Assembly: GCA_023433445.1 (NCBI GenBank)
Contig: JAEZCS010000056.1
Span: 1-22,786, forward strand
From: Pseudomonadota bacterium
Lineage (GTDB): Bacteria; Pseudomonadota; Alphaproteobacteria; Sphingomonadales; Sphingomonadaceae
DNA: 22,786 bases
Reading direction: 5' to 3'
Positions 14,826-22,407 of this stretch are shown piece by piece; within the stretch, counting starts at the first letter, position 1; the number at the start of each line of letters is the position of its first letter. The notes beneath the pieces were generated by a model. The model searched no databases. It was not told the origin of the DNA and saw only the letters and a list, made by a program, of their open reading frames with translations. The translations under genes were made by a program, and so were the position numbers.

Positions 14826-15488
14826 TCACACCAATGGCTTGGGCCCCTTGCGAAATCGCCAAATAAGCAGGGGCCGGGTCAGGACGAGGCCTACCAGAAA
14901 ACCGCCAATATGAGCGGCGATGGCTATCTGGCCAAGATCGCCCAGCCCGCCGCGTGCCGACGCGAGGCCAATCATCAGTTGAAGAATGATCCAACCGCCT
15001 GCGAGCCAGACAAGGCGCAGGAAATTCGCGGAAAATGGACCAACACGCCGAACAGCCCGCTGCCCATAAAGCAGCGCATAGGTCGCCAGAATCGCGGATA
15101 TTGCACCGCTCGCCCCCACCATCGGATCGGTCGAAGCTGGATCAAACAGCCATTGCAGCAAAGTCGCGCCGTATGCACCGGCGACGTAAAGGATCAGCAC
15201 CGCTCGCTTCTGCAATACCTGCTCAACCTGTCGGCCACAGAAAACCAGCATCAGCAAATTGAAACCGATGTGCAGCCAGCCGGCATGTATAAGGGTGCAA
15301 CTGATTGGCGTCAGCCAAGCGGGCACAGCGTCGGCGCCTGCAAGAAGCTGCGCATCGCCGATGCGAGCGGGTATGAAACCGCCAAGGATCGCGGCCGTGT
15401 CGATCTGCCCTGTAAGAAGCAACAACAGAAACGCGACGAACGTGATCGCCGCGATTCCATCGGTCATACGGCCAGAGGGCAGTTTCAC
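14826..15488 (-). CDS. Rhomboid family intramembrane serine protease
   Basis: A 220-residue polytopic membrane protein with about six membrane helices. The catalytic Ser is in VGASGAIS (Ser127) and the His in AAHIGGF (His193), giving the rhomboid Ser-His dyad. HAGWLHIGFN (68-77) supplies the conserved helix-2 His and Asn that form the oxyanion site. All key residues are present, so it should be active in cleaving membrane-spanning substrates. The substrate is unknown. The start is probably GTG at 15488, five bases after the greA stop; an ATG seven codons later is the alternative. Neither has a good Shine-Dalgarno, so translation may be coupled to greA. Confidence 0.88.
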   Translation of the reverse strand: MKLPSGRMTDGIAAITFVAFLLLLLTGQIDTAAILGGFIPARIGDAQLLAGADAVPAWLTPISCTLIHAGWLHIGFNLLMLVFCGRQVEQVLQKRAVLILYVAGAYGATLLQWLFDPASTDPMVGASGAISAILATYALLYGQRAVRRVGPFSANFLRLVWLAGGWIILQLMIGLASARGGLGDLGQIAIAAHIGGFLVGLVLTRPLLIWRFRKGPKPLV

Positions 15489-15493
15489 CGACT

Positions 15494-15970
15494 TTAGATG
15501 AATTCGATCTTATCGACCAAGTAGAATTTGTCGCCCGAGGGGACCGACACTTCTACCTCTTCACCAATCTGACGGCTGATGAGCGCGCGACCAAGCGGGC
15601 TGTTATAGCTGATCATGCCTAGCTTAGCATCTGCCTCGGCCTGACCGACGATCTGATATTTGACCGGCTTGTCATCCTCATCGAGCAGCGTCACGGTAGC
15701 ACCGAAAACGATCTTGTCACCTGACAGCGTCTTGGGATCGATGATCTGGGCACGCGAAAGCTTATCTTCGAGATCTGCGATCGTCGCTTCGACCTGACCC
15801 TGCCGCTCCTTCGCCGCATGATATTCGGCGTTTTCAGACAAATCGCCGTGCGCGCGAGCTTCCTCGATGGCGTCCACGATCAAAGGCCGCTCAGCCTTCA
15901 GTTCGCGGAGCTGCTCATTGAGCTTGTCATAGCCCATCTGCAGCATCGGCATCTTCTCGACGGTCGCCAT
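15494..15970 (-). CDS. greA: Transcription elongation factor GreA
   Basis: Rescues backtracked RNA polymerase by stimulating cleavage of the nascent transcript. The 158-residue protein has the N-terminal coiled coil, with GDLSENAEYHAAKERQ holding the acidic tip residues (Asp and Glu) that enter the polymerase secondary channel. The C-terminal FKBP-like domain includes GDKIVFGATVTLLDEDD and SYNSPLGRALISRQIGEEV. The ATG at 15970 is preceded by GAAGGA; an upstream extension to 16012 is not conserved. It is followed by the rhomboid gene in the same direction and preceded by carB with an 80-base gap. Confidence 0.96.
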   Translation of the reverse strand: MATVEKMPMLQMGYDKLNEQLRELKAERPLIVDAIEEARAHGDLSENAEYHAAKERQGQVEATIADLEDKLSRAQIIDPKTLSGDKIVFGATVTLLDEDDKPVKYQIVGQAEADAKLGMISYNSPLGRALISRQIGEEVEVSVPSGDKFYLVDKIEFI

Positions 15971-16002
15971 TCTTGCAAATCCTTCGTCAAAACTTCCCTT
16001 TG

Positions 16003-16023
16003 GCGGCTCCAACTCAGAGCCAC
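16003..16023 (-). terminator. Possible weak hairpin after carB
   Basis: On the minus-strand RNA, bases 16023-16017 pair with 16009-16003 (seven pairs including one G-U; core GGCTC with GAGCC) around a seven-base loop. It lies 28 bases after the carB stop and before greA. There is no adjacent T-run, so readthrough into greA remains possible. Confidence 0.3.
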
Positions 16024-16050
16024 CCGCAGCGTGCTTCCTTGTGCAGGGGA

Positions 16051-19000
16051 TCAGGCTTGCGACACGGGATTATAGGATTGGAGCGATCGCACTTCAAGGG
16101 CATGGCCCCGAAGTGCCTCGATCGCGTCCGCCGCAGCTAGGCTGGCCGCAGCCGTGGTAAAGCTCGCCACCTTGGCGCGGAGAGCGCTGGTGCGGATCGC
16201 CTTGCTGTCCTTCAGAGACTGCCAGCCTTCGGTCGTGTTGAAGATCAGGTCGATGTCGCCATCGGTAATCTTGTCGACGATATGCGGACGGCCTTCCGCC
16301 ACCTTGTTGACCGACTGAACGGCGATGCCCTGCTCTTCCAGATAGCGCGCCGTGCCGCCGGTTGCGACGATGGTGAAGCCCAGGTTCGAGAGCTTTTGCA
16401 CGGCAGGCAAGATGACGGCTTTGTCGCTGTCCTTGACCGACACAAAAGCCGTGCCGCTTTTTGGCAGAACGGTGCCGGCCCCAAGCTGAGCCTTGGCGAA
16501 GGCGGTGGCGAAATCGCTGTCGATGCCCATGACTTCGCCGGTGCTTTTCATTTCTGGCGAAAGGACCGGATCTACGCCGGGGAAACGGGCGAAGGGGAAG
16601 ACGGCTTCCTTAACTGCAATATGATTTATAGAATTGCGGTCGATTTTTGGAAGGCCCTTGAGCTTCTCTCCGGCCATGACGCGGCTGGCGATTTTGGCGA
16701 TGGGGGTGCCGATTGCCTTGGCGACGAAGGGGACGGTGCGGCTTGCGCGGGGGTTTACCTCGATTAGGTAAACAATATTGTCCTTTACCGCATATTGTAT
16801 GTTCATGAGGCCGCGGACCGACAAAGCGCGTGCGAGAACGTCGGTTTGGCGCTCAATTTCCGCGATAACGTCGCTGGAAAGGCTGTAAGGCGGCAAGGAA
16901 CAGGCGGAATCGCCGGAGTGGACGCCCGCTTCCTCAATATGCTGGAGGACGCCCGCGACGACCACATCGTCGCCATCGCAGAGCGCATCCACGTCCACCT
17001 CGGTCGCGTCGCGCAGATTTTGGTCGATCAGCACCGGAGAGTCGCCCGACACCTGAACGGCGGTGGCGATATATTCCTCCAGCTGGGCCTGGCCGTCGAC
17101 GATTTCCATGGCGCGGCCGCCAAGGACGTAGGACGGGCGCATCAGCACCGGGTAGCCGATGCGGTTGGCGACCGCGATCGCCTCCTCCCGGCTGCGGGCG
17201 ATGCCGTTGGCGGGCTGCCTCAGCTTCAGCTTGTCGATGAGAGCGGCGAAACGCTCGCGGTCTTCGGCAAGGTCGATCGCGTCGGGCGAGGTGCCGAGGA
17301 TGGGAACCCCCGCGTCCTCAAGAGCCTGCGCGAGCTTGAGCGGAGTCTGGCCGCCGAACTGAACGATGACGCCCGCAAGGGTGCCGTTCGACATTTCGAT
17401 GCTCATAATTTCAAGCACGTCCTCGGCGGTCAGCGGCTCGAAATAGAGGCGGTCGGAGGTGTCATAGTCGGTCGACACGGTTTCCGGGTTGCAGTTGACC
17501 ATGATCGTTTCATAGCCCGCGTCGGCCAGCGCGAAGCAGGCGTGGACGCAGCAATAGTCGAACTCGATCCCCTGCCCGATCCGGTTGGGACCGCCACCGA
17601 GGATCACGACTTTCTTACGGTCGCTAGGCTGCGCCTCATTCTCCGCTTCGCCAAAAAGCGGGGCCTCGTAGGTCGAATACATGTAGGGCGTCTTGGCTTC
17701 GAACTCAGCGGCGCAAGTGTCGATGCGCTTGAAGACCGGACGCACGCCGAGTTTGTGGCGCAGACTGCGGACTTCTGCTTCGGTAACGCCCCCGGTCATG
17801 GCCTTGACCGCCTCGTGGATCAGGCCCGAACCGCGCGCGATGCCGCGTTCCATGCCGCGCAGGTTCGCTGACTTGAGCGCCAGATGCGCGAGGCGCTGAT
17901 CGGAAAAGCCCATGGACTTGAGACGACGCATGCCGTCGGCATCCTGGGGCAGTCCGTTTTCAAGCACTTCGCTTTCGGCGTCGATGATTTCCTTGATCCG
18001 CTCAAGGAACCAGGGATCGAACTTGGCGATGTTGTGGATTTCGGCGACGGTCAGCCCTTCGCGCAGGGCCTGAGCAGCGACCAGCAGGCGGTCGGGCGTG
18101 GGCTGCGCAAGCGCGGCAACGATGTCGTCCTTGGGCGCCCCTACCAGATGCGCCACCTCGTCGAAGCCGCACAGGCCGGTTTCGAGGCCGCGCAGCGCCT
18201 TTTGCATCGATTCCTGGATGTTGCGGCCGATCGCCATGACTTCGCCCACAGACTTCATGGCGGTGCCGAGCAGCGGTTCGGACCCCTTGAACTTTTCAAA
18301 GGCGAAGCGCGGGATCTTGGTCACGACATAGTCGATGGTCGGCTCGAAGGACGCCGGGGTCGCGCCGGTGATGTCGTTTTCGATCTCGTCCAGCGTGTAG
18401 CCGACGGCCAACTTCGCCGCGACCTTGGCGATGGGAAAGCCGGTCGCCTTTGACGCGAGCGCCGAGGAGCGCGAGACACGCGGGTTCATTTCGATGACGA
18501 TCAGGCGGCCGTCCTTCGGATTAACCGCGAATTGTACGTTGGAGCCGCCTGTTTCCACGCCGATTTCACGCAGCACCGCGATGCTGGCGTTGCGCATTAT
18601 CTGATATTCCTTGTCGGTCAGCGTGAGTGCTGGCGCGACGGTGATGGAGTCGCCGGTGTGGACGCCCATCGGATCGACATTTTCGATCGAGCAGATGATG
18701 ATGGCATTGTCGTTGCGATCCCGCACGACCTCCATCTCATATTCTTTCCAACCCAGCAGCGATTCTTCGATCAGCACTTCGGTGGTCGGGGATGCGTCGA
18801 GACCGCCCCGTACGATATTCACGAACTCTTCGCGATTATAGGCGATGCCGCCGCCAGTGCCGCCCATGGTGAAGCTGGGGCGGATGATCGAAGGCAGCCC
18901 GGTGAACTCCAGCGCCTCCAGCGCCTCTTCCATCGTGTGGGCTATGCGCGAGCGGGCGGATTCCAGCCCGATCTTGTCCATGGCGTCACGAAACTTGATC

Positions 19001-19386
19001 CGGTCTTCCGCCTTGTCGATGGCTTCTGCGTCGGCGCCGATCATCTGGACGCCGAACTTCTCCAGCGTGCCGTCATTGAAGAGGGCGAGCGCGGTATTGA
19101 GCGCCGTCTGGCCGCCCATGGTGGGCAGCACCGCGTCCGGCCGTTCCTTCTCGATGATCTTCGCCACGATTTCGGGCGTGATCGGCTCGACATAGGTCGC
19201 GTCGGCAAATTCCGGGTCGGTCATGATGGTGGCCGGGTTGGAATTCACCAGGATGATGCGATAGCCCTCTTCCTTGAGCGCCTTCACCGCCTGCGTGCCC
19301 GAATAGTCGAACTCGCAAGCCTGGCCGATGATGATCGGGCCAGCGCCGATGATGAGGATGGAGGAGATGTCGGTGCGTTTGGGCAT
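16051..19386 (-). CDS. carB: Carbamoyl phosphate synthase large subunit
   Basis: Makes carbamoyl phosphate from bicarbonate, ATP and ammonia channelled from CarA, feeding arginine and pyrimidine synthesis. The 1111-residue protein shows the internal duplication of the family. The first half opens with ILIIGAGPIIIGQACEFDYS and the second with VVILGGGPNRIGQGIEFDYC, each an ATP-grasp synthetase unit. An oligomerisation region lies between them, and a C-terminal MGS-like allosteric domain begins at about residue 960 (TAFVSVKDSDKAVILPAVQK). Length is slightly above the ~1070 of E. coli. The ATG at 19386 starts one base after the stop of the unrecognised upstream gene, and its Shine-Dalgarno-like ACGGA lies within that gene's last codons. 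Translation is therefore likely coupled. Confidence 0.98.
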   Translation of the reverse strand: MPKRTDISSILIIGAGPIIIGQACEFDYSGTQAVKALKEEGYRIILVNSNPATIMTDPEFADATYVEPITPEIVAKIIEKERPDAVLPTMGGQTALNTALALFNDGTLEKFGVQMIGADAEAIDKAEDRIKFRDAMDKIGLESARSRIAHTMEEALEALEFTGLPSIIRPSFTMGGTGGGIAYNREEFVNIVRGGLDASPTTEVLIEESLLGWKEYEMEVVRDRNDNAIIICSIENVDPMGVHTGDSITVAPALTLTDKEYQIMRNASIAVLREIGVETGGSNVQFAVNPKDGRLIVIEMNPRVSRSSALASKATGFPIAKVAAKLAVGYTLDEIENDITGATPASFEPTIDYVVTKIPRFAFEKFKGSEPLLGTAMKSVGEVMAIGRNIQESMQKALRGLETGLCGFDEVAHLVGAPKDDIVAALAQPTPDRLLVAAQALREGLTVAEIHNIAKFDPWFLERIKEIIDAESEVLENGLPQDADGMRRLKSMGFSDQRLAHLALKSANLRGMERGIARGSGLIHEAVKAMTGGVTEAEVRSLRHKLGVRPVFKRIDTCAAEFEAKTPYMYSTYEAPLFGEAENEAQPSDRKKVVILGGGPNRIGQGIEFDYCCVHACFALADAGYETIMVNCNPETVSTDYDTSDRLYFEPLTAEDVLEIMSIEMSNGTLAGVIVQFGGQTPLKLAQALEDAGVPILGTSPDAIDLAEDRERFAALIDKLKLRQPANGIARSREEAIAVANRIGYPVLMRPSYVLGGRAMEIVDGQAQLEEYIATAVQVSGDSPVLIDQNLRDATEVDVDALCDGDDVVVAGVLQHIEEAGVHSGDSACSLPPYSLSSDVIAEIERQTDVLARALSVRGLMNIQYAVKDNIVYLIEVNPRASRTVPFVAKAIGTPIAKIASRVMAGEKLKGLPKIDRNSINHIAVKEAVFPFARFPGVDPVLSPEMKSTGEVMGIDSDFATAFAKAQLGAGTVLPKSGTAFVSVKDSDKAVILPAVQKLSNLGFTIVATGGTARYLEEQGIAVQSVNKVAEGRPHIVDKITDGDIDLIFNTTEGWQSLKDSKAIRTSALRAKVASFTTAAASLAAADAIEALRGHALEVRSLQSYNPVSQA

Positions 19387-19387
19387 G

Positions 19388-20242
19388 TTATCCGTCGATT
19401 CCGATGTGCTTTAACAGGGCCGATAGCAAGGCAGCCGCTAGGGCTCCAATTGTCTCTTTTTCATACCGCTGCGCCAAAAAGGTCAAAGATTGAATTAGAG
19501 TAACTTCAAGGACATATAACTTAAAACTACCAGCCCGTATAAGTTCACGGCCAGCCTTTAATTGACCAATCAATATTTCTCGAAGACCAGGCGATCCATC
19601 AATCTGATTCTGCGCTGATATGGCAGAGATAATTTCAGAAGTTTTGTCTTCCAAATCTGAAATTTGATTGTCAGAGAATGTTACGATGCGATCAGACGCA
19701 GGCGCGCTGCTTTCGACAAACGAAGAACTCACATTGTTTGGCAACACACCGTTTTCACTATAGTGTTTTTGCAATCCAAGTAGCGCGCGCTTTAGCCAAT
19801 GATCGCCGAGTTCGTGATAGTCCTCATACAACTCGTGACTTATATAAGCTGCACCGCGTGGATAATCCGACGCCCTTTCAATCAGGCCAGATTCGTCACC
19901 ATTTCTTTTCGCATCTTCAATTTGCTCTTGAGCAAGAGAAATGAAATTCGCGAACTCGTTTGCTTTTATTTTTACAAACGTGCCCGAAAAATTATCGTCT
20001 GTTATTCTTAGAAGCCCACAATCAGCTAAACTTCTTATAGCTTCATGCAACAACTGATCTGTAATTGGAAAACCACAGCGCTCCTCGGCATAATCTTTAA
20101 ACGCGGACAGGTCGCCAGAAAAATCTCGTGCTGTTGGACGATGTCGGCCAAAAATATTGCTAAGCTCATCGTCGTCGGGCGCGTCCCAACTAACCTTGCT
20201 GATGACAGCAAGTGCGACGTAATCAGCTATGCTACGGGTCAT
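19388..20242 (-). CDS. Unrecognised AT-rich gene inside the car operon
   Basis: A 284-residue protein I cannot assign to a family. Residues about 60-92, including LLHEAIRSLADCGLLRITDD, look like a winged helix-turn-helix: a helix ending in Gly-Leu-Leu-Arg-Ile, then a possible wing. An acidic, aromatic stretch follows (129-150, YEDYHELGDHWL). After a Ser-rich linker, the C-terminal ~100 residues are predicted helical (ISDLEDKTSEIISAIS; LIGQLKAGRELIRAGSFKLY) and end in a hydrophobic, Ala/Leu-rich helix (IGALAAALLSALL). The ATG at 20242 is 16 bases after the rraB stop; its TAA is one base before the carB ATG. Hand counts of three 60-base lines give 35-43% GC, well below the flanking car genes. 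Codons such as TTA, CTA, TCT and AGT are frequent. This strongly suggests horizontal acquisition. The function is unknown. An in-frame start at 20302 would overlap rraB and is less likely. Confidence 0.8.
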   Translation of the reverse strand: MTRSIADYVALAVISKVSWDAPDDDELSNIFGRHRPTARDFSGDLSAFKDYAEERCGFPITDQLLHEAIRSLADCGLLRITDDNFSGTFVKIKANEFANFISLAQEQIEDAKRNGDESGLIERASDYPRGAAYISHELYEDYHELGDHWLKRALLGLQKHYSENGVLPNNVSSSFVESSAPASDRIVTFSDNQISDLEDKTSEIISAISAQNQIDGSPGLREILIGQLKAGRELIRAGSFKLYVLEVTLIQSLTFLAQRYEKETIGALAAALLSALLKHIGIDG

Positions 20243-20258
20243 TGGCGGATACGCAGCA

Positions 20259-20627
20259 TTAATGCACGCCCCCTGTCCGAGCCTCACAACCCCAGCCGTC
20301 ATATTCGACGCCGCAGAGGATTTCGATCTGGAGGCACTTCTTGGTCAGGGCGCGGATCGATTGTTCATCGACCGGCTGTTCGCATTCGAGGAACAAGAAT
20401 AAATCCCCATCCTCATCCTCTTCACGGTCCAGTTCGACGAAACCGAACTGGCTGGCGATGGTCAGGACGCGCTCGAAATCCTTTTCGCTGCCCTTGAAGC
20501 TGACATCGACCGGGCGCGACAAACGCGCCACATCGCCATTGGCAGCGAGATTGGCGAGGACTTGCTTGTCCGCCTCCCACTCTGCCGCGAGGCGGGCTTC
20601 GTCAACCGGGGGCAGGTTTTGGCTCAC
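20259..20627 (-). CDS. rraB: Ribonuclease E inhibitor RraB family protein
   Basis: A 122-residue RraB-domain protein: an N-terminal helix (DEARLAAEWEADKQVLANLA), a central ferredoxin-like region (DVSFKGSEKDFERVLTIASQ, then LDREEDEDGDLFLFLE) and a Cys-containing C-terminus. In E. coli, RraB binds RNase E and alters which mRNAs it cleaves; the same role here is inferred. The start is GTG, overlapping the carA stop in GTGA, so it is translationally coupled to carA. The gene lies between carA and carB, separated from carB by the AT-rich gene. Whether the protein has any link with pyrimidine or arginine supply is unknown. Confidence 0.8.
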   Translation of the reverse strand: MSQNLPPVDEARLAAEWEADKQVLANLAANGDVARLSRPVDVSFKGSEKDFERVLTIASQFGFVELDREEDEDGDLFLFLECEQPVDEQSIRALTKKCLQIEILCGVEYDGWGCEARTGGVH

Positions 20628-21787
20628 TTAAGCCCCTCAACGAAGCGCTGGAACAGATAGAAGCTGTCCTGTGGGCCGGGTGAGGCTTCGGGGTGATACT
20701 GGACCGAGAAGGCTTTCTTGCCAGTCAACTCGATGCCGCAATTGCTGCCGTCGAAGAGCGACACATGGGTCGGCTTGACGTTCGCGGGCAGCGTGTCGCT
20801 GTCCACCGCGAAGCCGTGGTTCATCGAGGTGATCTCGACCAGCCCATCCTCCAGGCGCTTGACGGGGTGGTTCGCGCCACGATGGCCCTGGTGCATCTTG
20901 ACCGTCTTGGCACCGGCGGCGAGCGCCAGCATCTGGTGGCCGAGGCAGATGCCGAAGACCGGCTTGTCGGCTTCCAACACCTTTTTGATGACGGGCACGG
21001 CATATTCGCCGGTCGCGGCGGGATCGCCGGGGCCGTTGGAGAGGAATACGCCGTCCGGGTTCTGCTCCATCACCTGCTCATAGGTGGCGGTGGCGGGGAG
21101 AACGGTGACGCGGGCGCCGGCCTTTACGAGGTTGCGGAAGATGTTGTTCTTCGCGCCATAGTCGATGGCGACCACATGGGGGCGATCGTCAGCGGCTTCA
21201 TCCTTGCCGTAACCATGCCCAAGTTTCCAGACGCCGTCTTTCCAGAGGCGGCTTTCCTTGCCCGTGACTTCGATAGCGAGGTCCATGCCTTCAAGGCCGG
21301 GCCAGCTGGCGGCCTTGTCCGCTAAGGCGGCGATGTCGAAATTGCCTTCCGGATCATGGGCGATGACGACGTTGGGGGCGCCCTTCAGCCGGATCATGCG
21401 GGTGAGCGCGCGGGTGTCTACGCCCGACAGGCCGATGCGACCATTTTCGCGCATCCACTGGTCGAAGGGTTCGACGTTACGGAAGTTGCTGGGCTCCGTC
21501 ACGTCCTGCCGCACGACGCAGCCCAATGCGAAGGGGTTGTCCGCTTCGACATCATCCAGGTTGGTGCCGACATTGCCGATATGCGGGAAGGTGAAGGTGA
21601 CGATCTGCCCGGCATAGCTGGGGTCGGTCATCACTTCCTGATAGCCGGTCATGGCAGTGTTGAAGCAGAGTTCGCCGACTGCTTCGCCGACTGCACCGAA
21701 ACCGCGACCAAAGACCGCTGTTCCATCTGCGAAAACCAATACCCCTGTCGCTCCTTTGGGCACGGTGAGGGTCTTGGCATCAGCCAT
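20624..21787 (-). CDS. carA: Carbamoyl phosphate synthase small (glutaminase) subunit
   Basis: Hydrolyses glutamine and passes ammonia to CarB. The 387-residue protein has the CarA-specific N-terminal domain (GYQEVMTDPSYAGQIVTFTF; EPSNFRN) and a C-terminal class I glutamine amidotransferase domain. Nucleophile Cys281 lies in FGICLGHQM, with His365 and Glu367 in QYHPEASPGP completing the triad. The ATG at 21787 is chosen because AAGGA lies ten bases upstream and length matches the family; in-frame ATGs at 21805 and 21850 are weaker. The stop overlaps the rraB GTG. A promoter-like pair and a leader hairpin lie upstream. Confidence 0.97.
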   Translation of the reverse strand: MADAKTLTVPKGATGVLVFADGTAVFGRGFGAVGEAVGELCFNTAMTGYQEVMTDPSYAGQIVTFTFPHIGNVGTNLDDVEADNPFALGCVVRQDVTEPSNFRNVEPFDQWMRENGRIGLSGVDTRALTRMIRLKGAPNVVIAHDPEGNFDIAALADKAASWPGLEGMDLAIEVTGKESRLWKDGVWKLGHGYGKDEAADDRPHVVAIDYGAKNNIFRNLVKAGARVTVLPATATYEQVMEQNPDGVFLSNGPGDPAATGEYAVPVIKKVLEADKPVFGICLGHQMLALAAGAKTVKMHQGHRGANHPVKRLEDGLVEITSMNHGFAVDSDTLPANVKPTHVSLFDGSNCGIELTGKKAFSVQYHPEASPGPQDSFYLFQRFVEGLK

Positions 21788-21817
21788 GGTCTTAGCGTCC
21801 TTCATGCTTTTAGCGGG

Positions 21818-21836
21818 AACCCGTCTGCAGCGGGTT
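21818..21836 (-). other. Small inverted repeat in the carA leader
   Basis: AACCCG (21818-21823) and CGGGTT (21831-21836) form a six-pair stem with a seven-base loop. It lies between the predicted carA promoter and the carA start, in the untranslated leader. It could be an operator dyad or a weak RNA hairpin; there is no T-run to suggest an attenuator. Confidence 0.3.
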
Positions 21837-21847
21837 AAACGGCCGGT

Positions 21848-21876
21848 CACCTATGCTTGTGAGGGCGTGCGGTCAA
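21848..21876 (-). promoter_or_regulatory. Predicted carA operon promoter
   Basis: On the minus strand, TTGACC (21871-21876), a 17-base spacer, then TAGGTG (21848-21853), about 60 bases before the carA ATG. The -35 is near consensus and the -10 poor. It sits in the 155-base region shared with divergent yqeY. Prediction only. Confidence 0.45.
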
Positions 21877-21942
21877 CCACTGTAAAAAATCTCTTTTGGC
21901 GTTATATCTGGTCTTTTCCAGCAGAACAGGATTCGTATCGCC

Positions 21943-22395
21943 ATGATTCGCGAGCAGGTTAAGAGCGCCCAGGTCGAAGCCATGAAGGCGGGGGACAAGG
22001 AACGCCTGGCCGCTGTGCGTTTGATCCTGGCGAAGTTGAAGGATCGGGATATCGAATTGCGCACGGCGTCGAACGTGCCGGATGATGATACGGTCGTGGT
22101 CGAAGTGCTGCAGAAGATGGTGAAGCAGCGGCGCGAATCGATCGAGATGTTTCGCAATGGCGGGCGCGATGAACTGGCGGCTAAGGAAGAGGCCGAGCTG
22201 GGCGTCATCGAGAGTTTCCTGCCGCAGCAGATGAGCGACGAAGATACGCGCGCTGCGATCGAGGGGATCAAGGCAGAGGTTGGCGCGGCTAGCGTCAAGG
22301 ATATGGGGAAGGTCATGGCCGTGCTGAAGGAACGGCATGGTGCGGTGATCGATATGAGCAAGGCCAGCGGGCTGGTGAAGGCGGCGCTTAGCTGA
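21943..22395 (+). CDS. GatB/YqeY domain protein
   Basis: A 150-residue YqeY-type protein: MIREQVKSAQVEAMKAGDKE, then RLAAVRLILAKLKDRDIELR, and the long helical tail typical of the family (IESFLPQQMSDEDTRAAIEG, KDMGKVMAVLKERHGAVIDM). The tail domain resembles the C-terminal tRNA-binding region of the GatB amidotransferase subunit. The stand-alone protein has no settled function. The adjacent dnaG start, 12 bases downstream and in the same direction, gives the yqeY-dnaG order common in Alphaproteobacteria. Confidence 0.92.
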   Translation: MIREQVKSAQVEAMKAGDKERLAAVRLILAKLKDRDIELRTASNVPDDDTVVVEVLQKMVKQRRESIEMFRNGGRDELAAKEEAELGVIESFLPQQMSDEDTRAAIEGIKAEVGAASVKDMGKVMAVLKERHGAVIDMSKASGLVKAALS

Positions 22396-22407
22396 CATTT
22401 AGAGGCT

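Noticed and set aside
16795..17871. Long plus-strand open frames opposite carB (also 18532-19503)
   Set aside because: Antisense shadows of carB with no recognisable domains.
19388..20302. Insertion sequence or integron cassette as the source of the AT-rich gene
   Set aside because: No terminal inverted repeats, direct repeats, transposase or attachment-site element was visible at the junctions.
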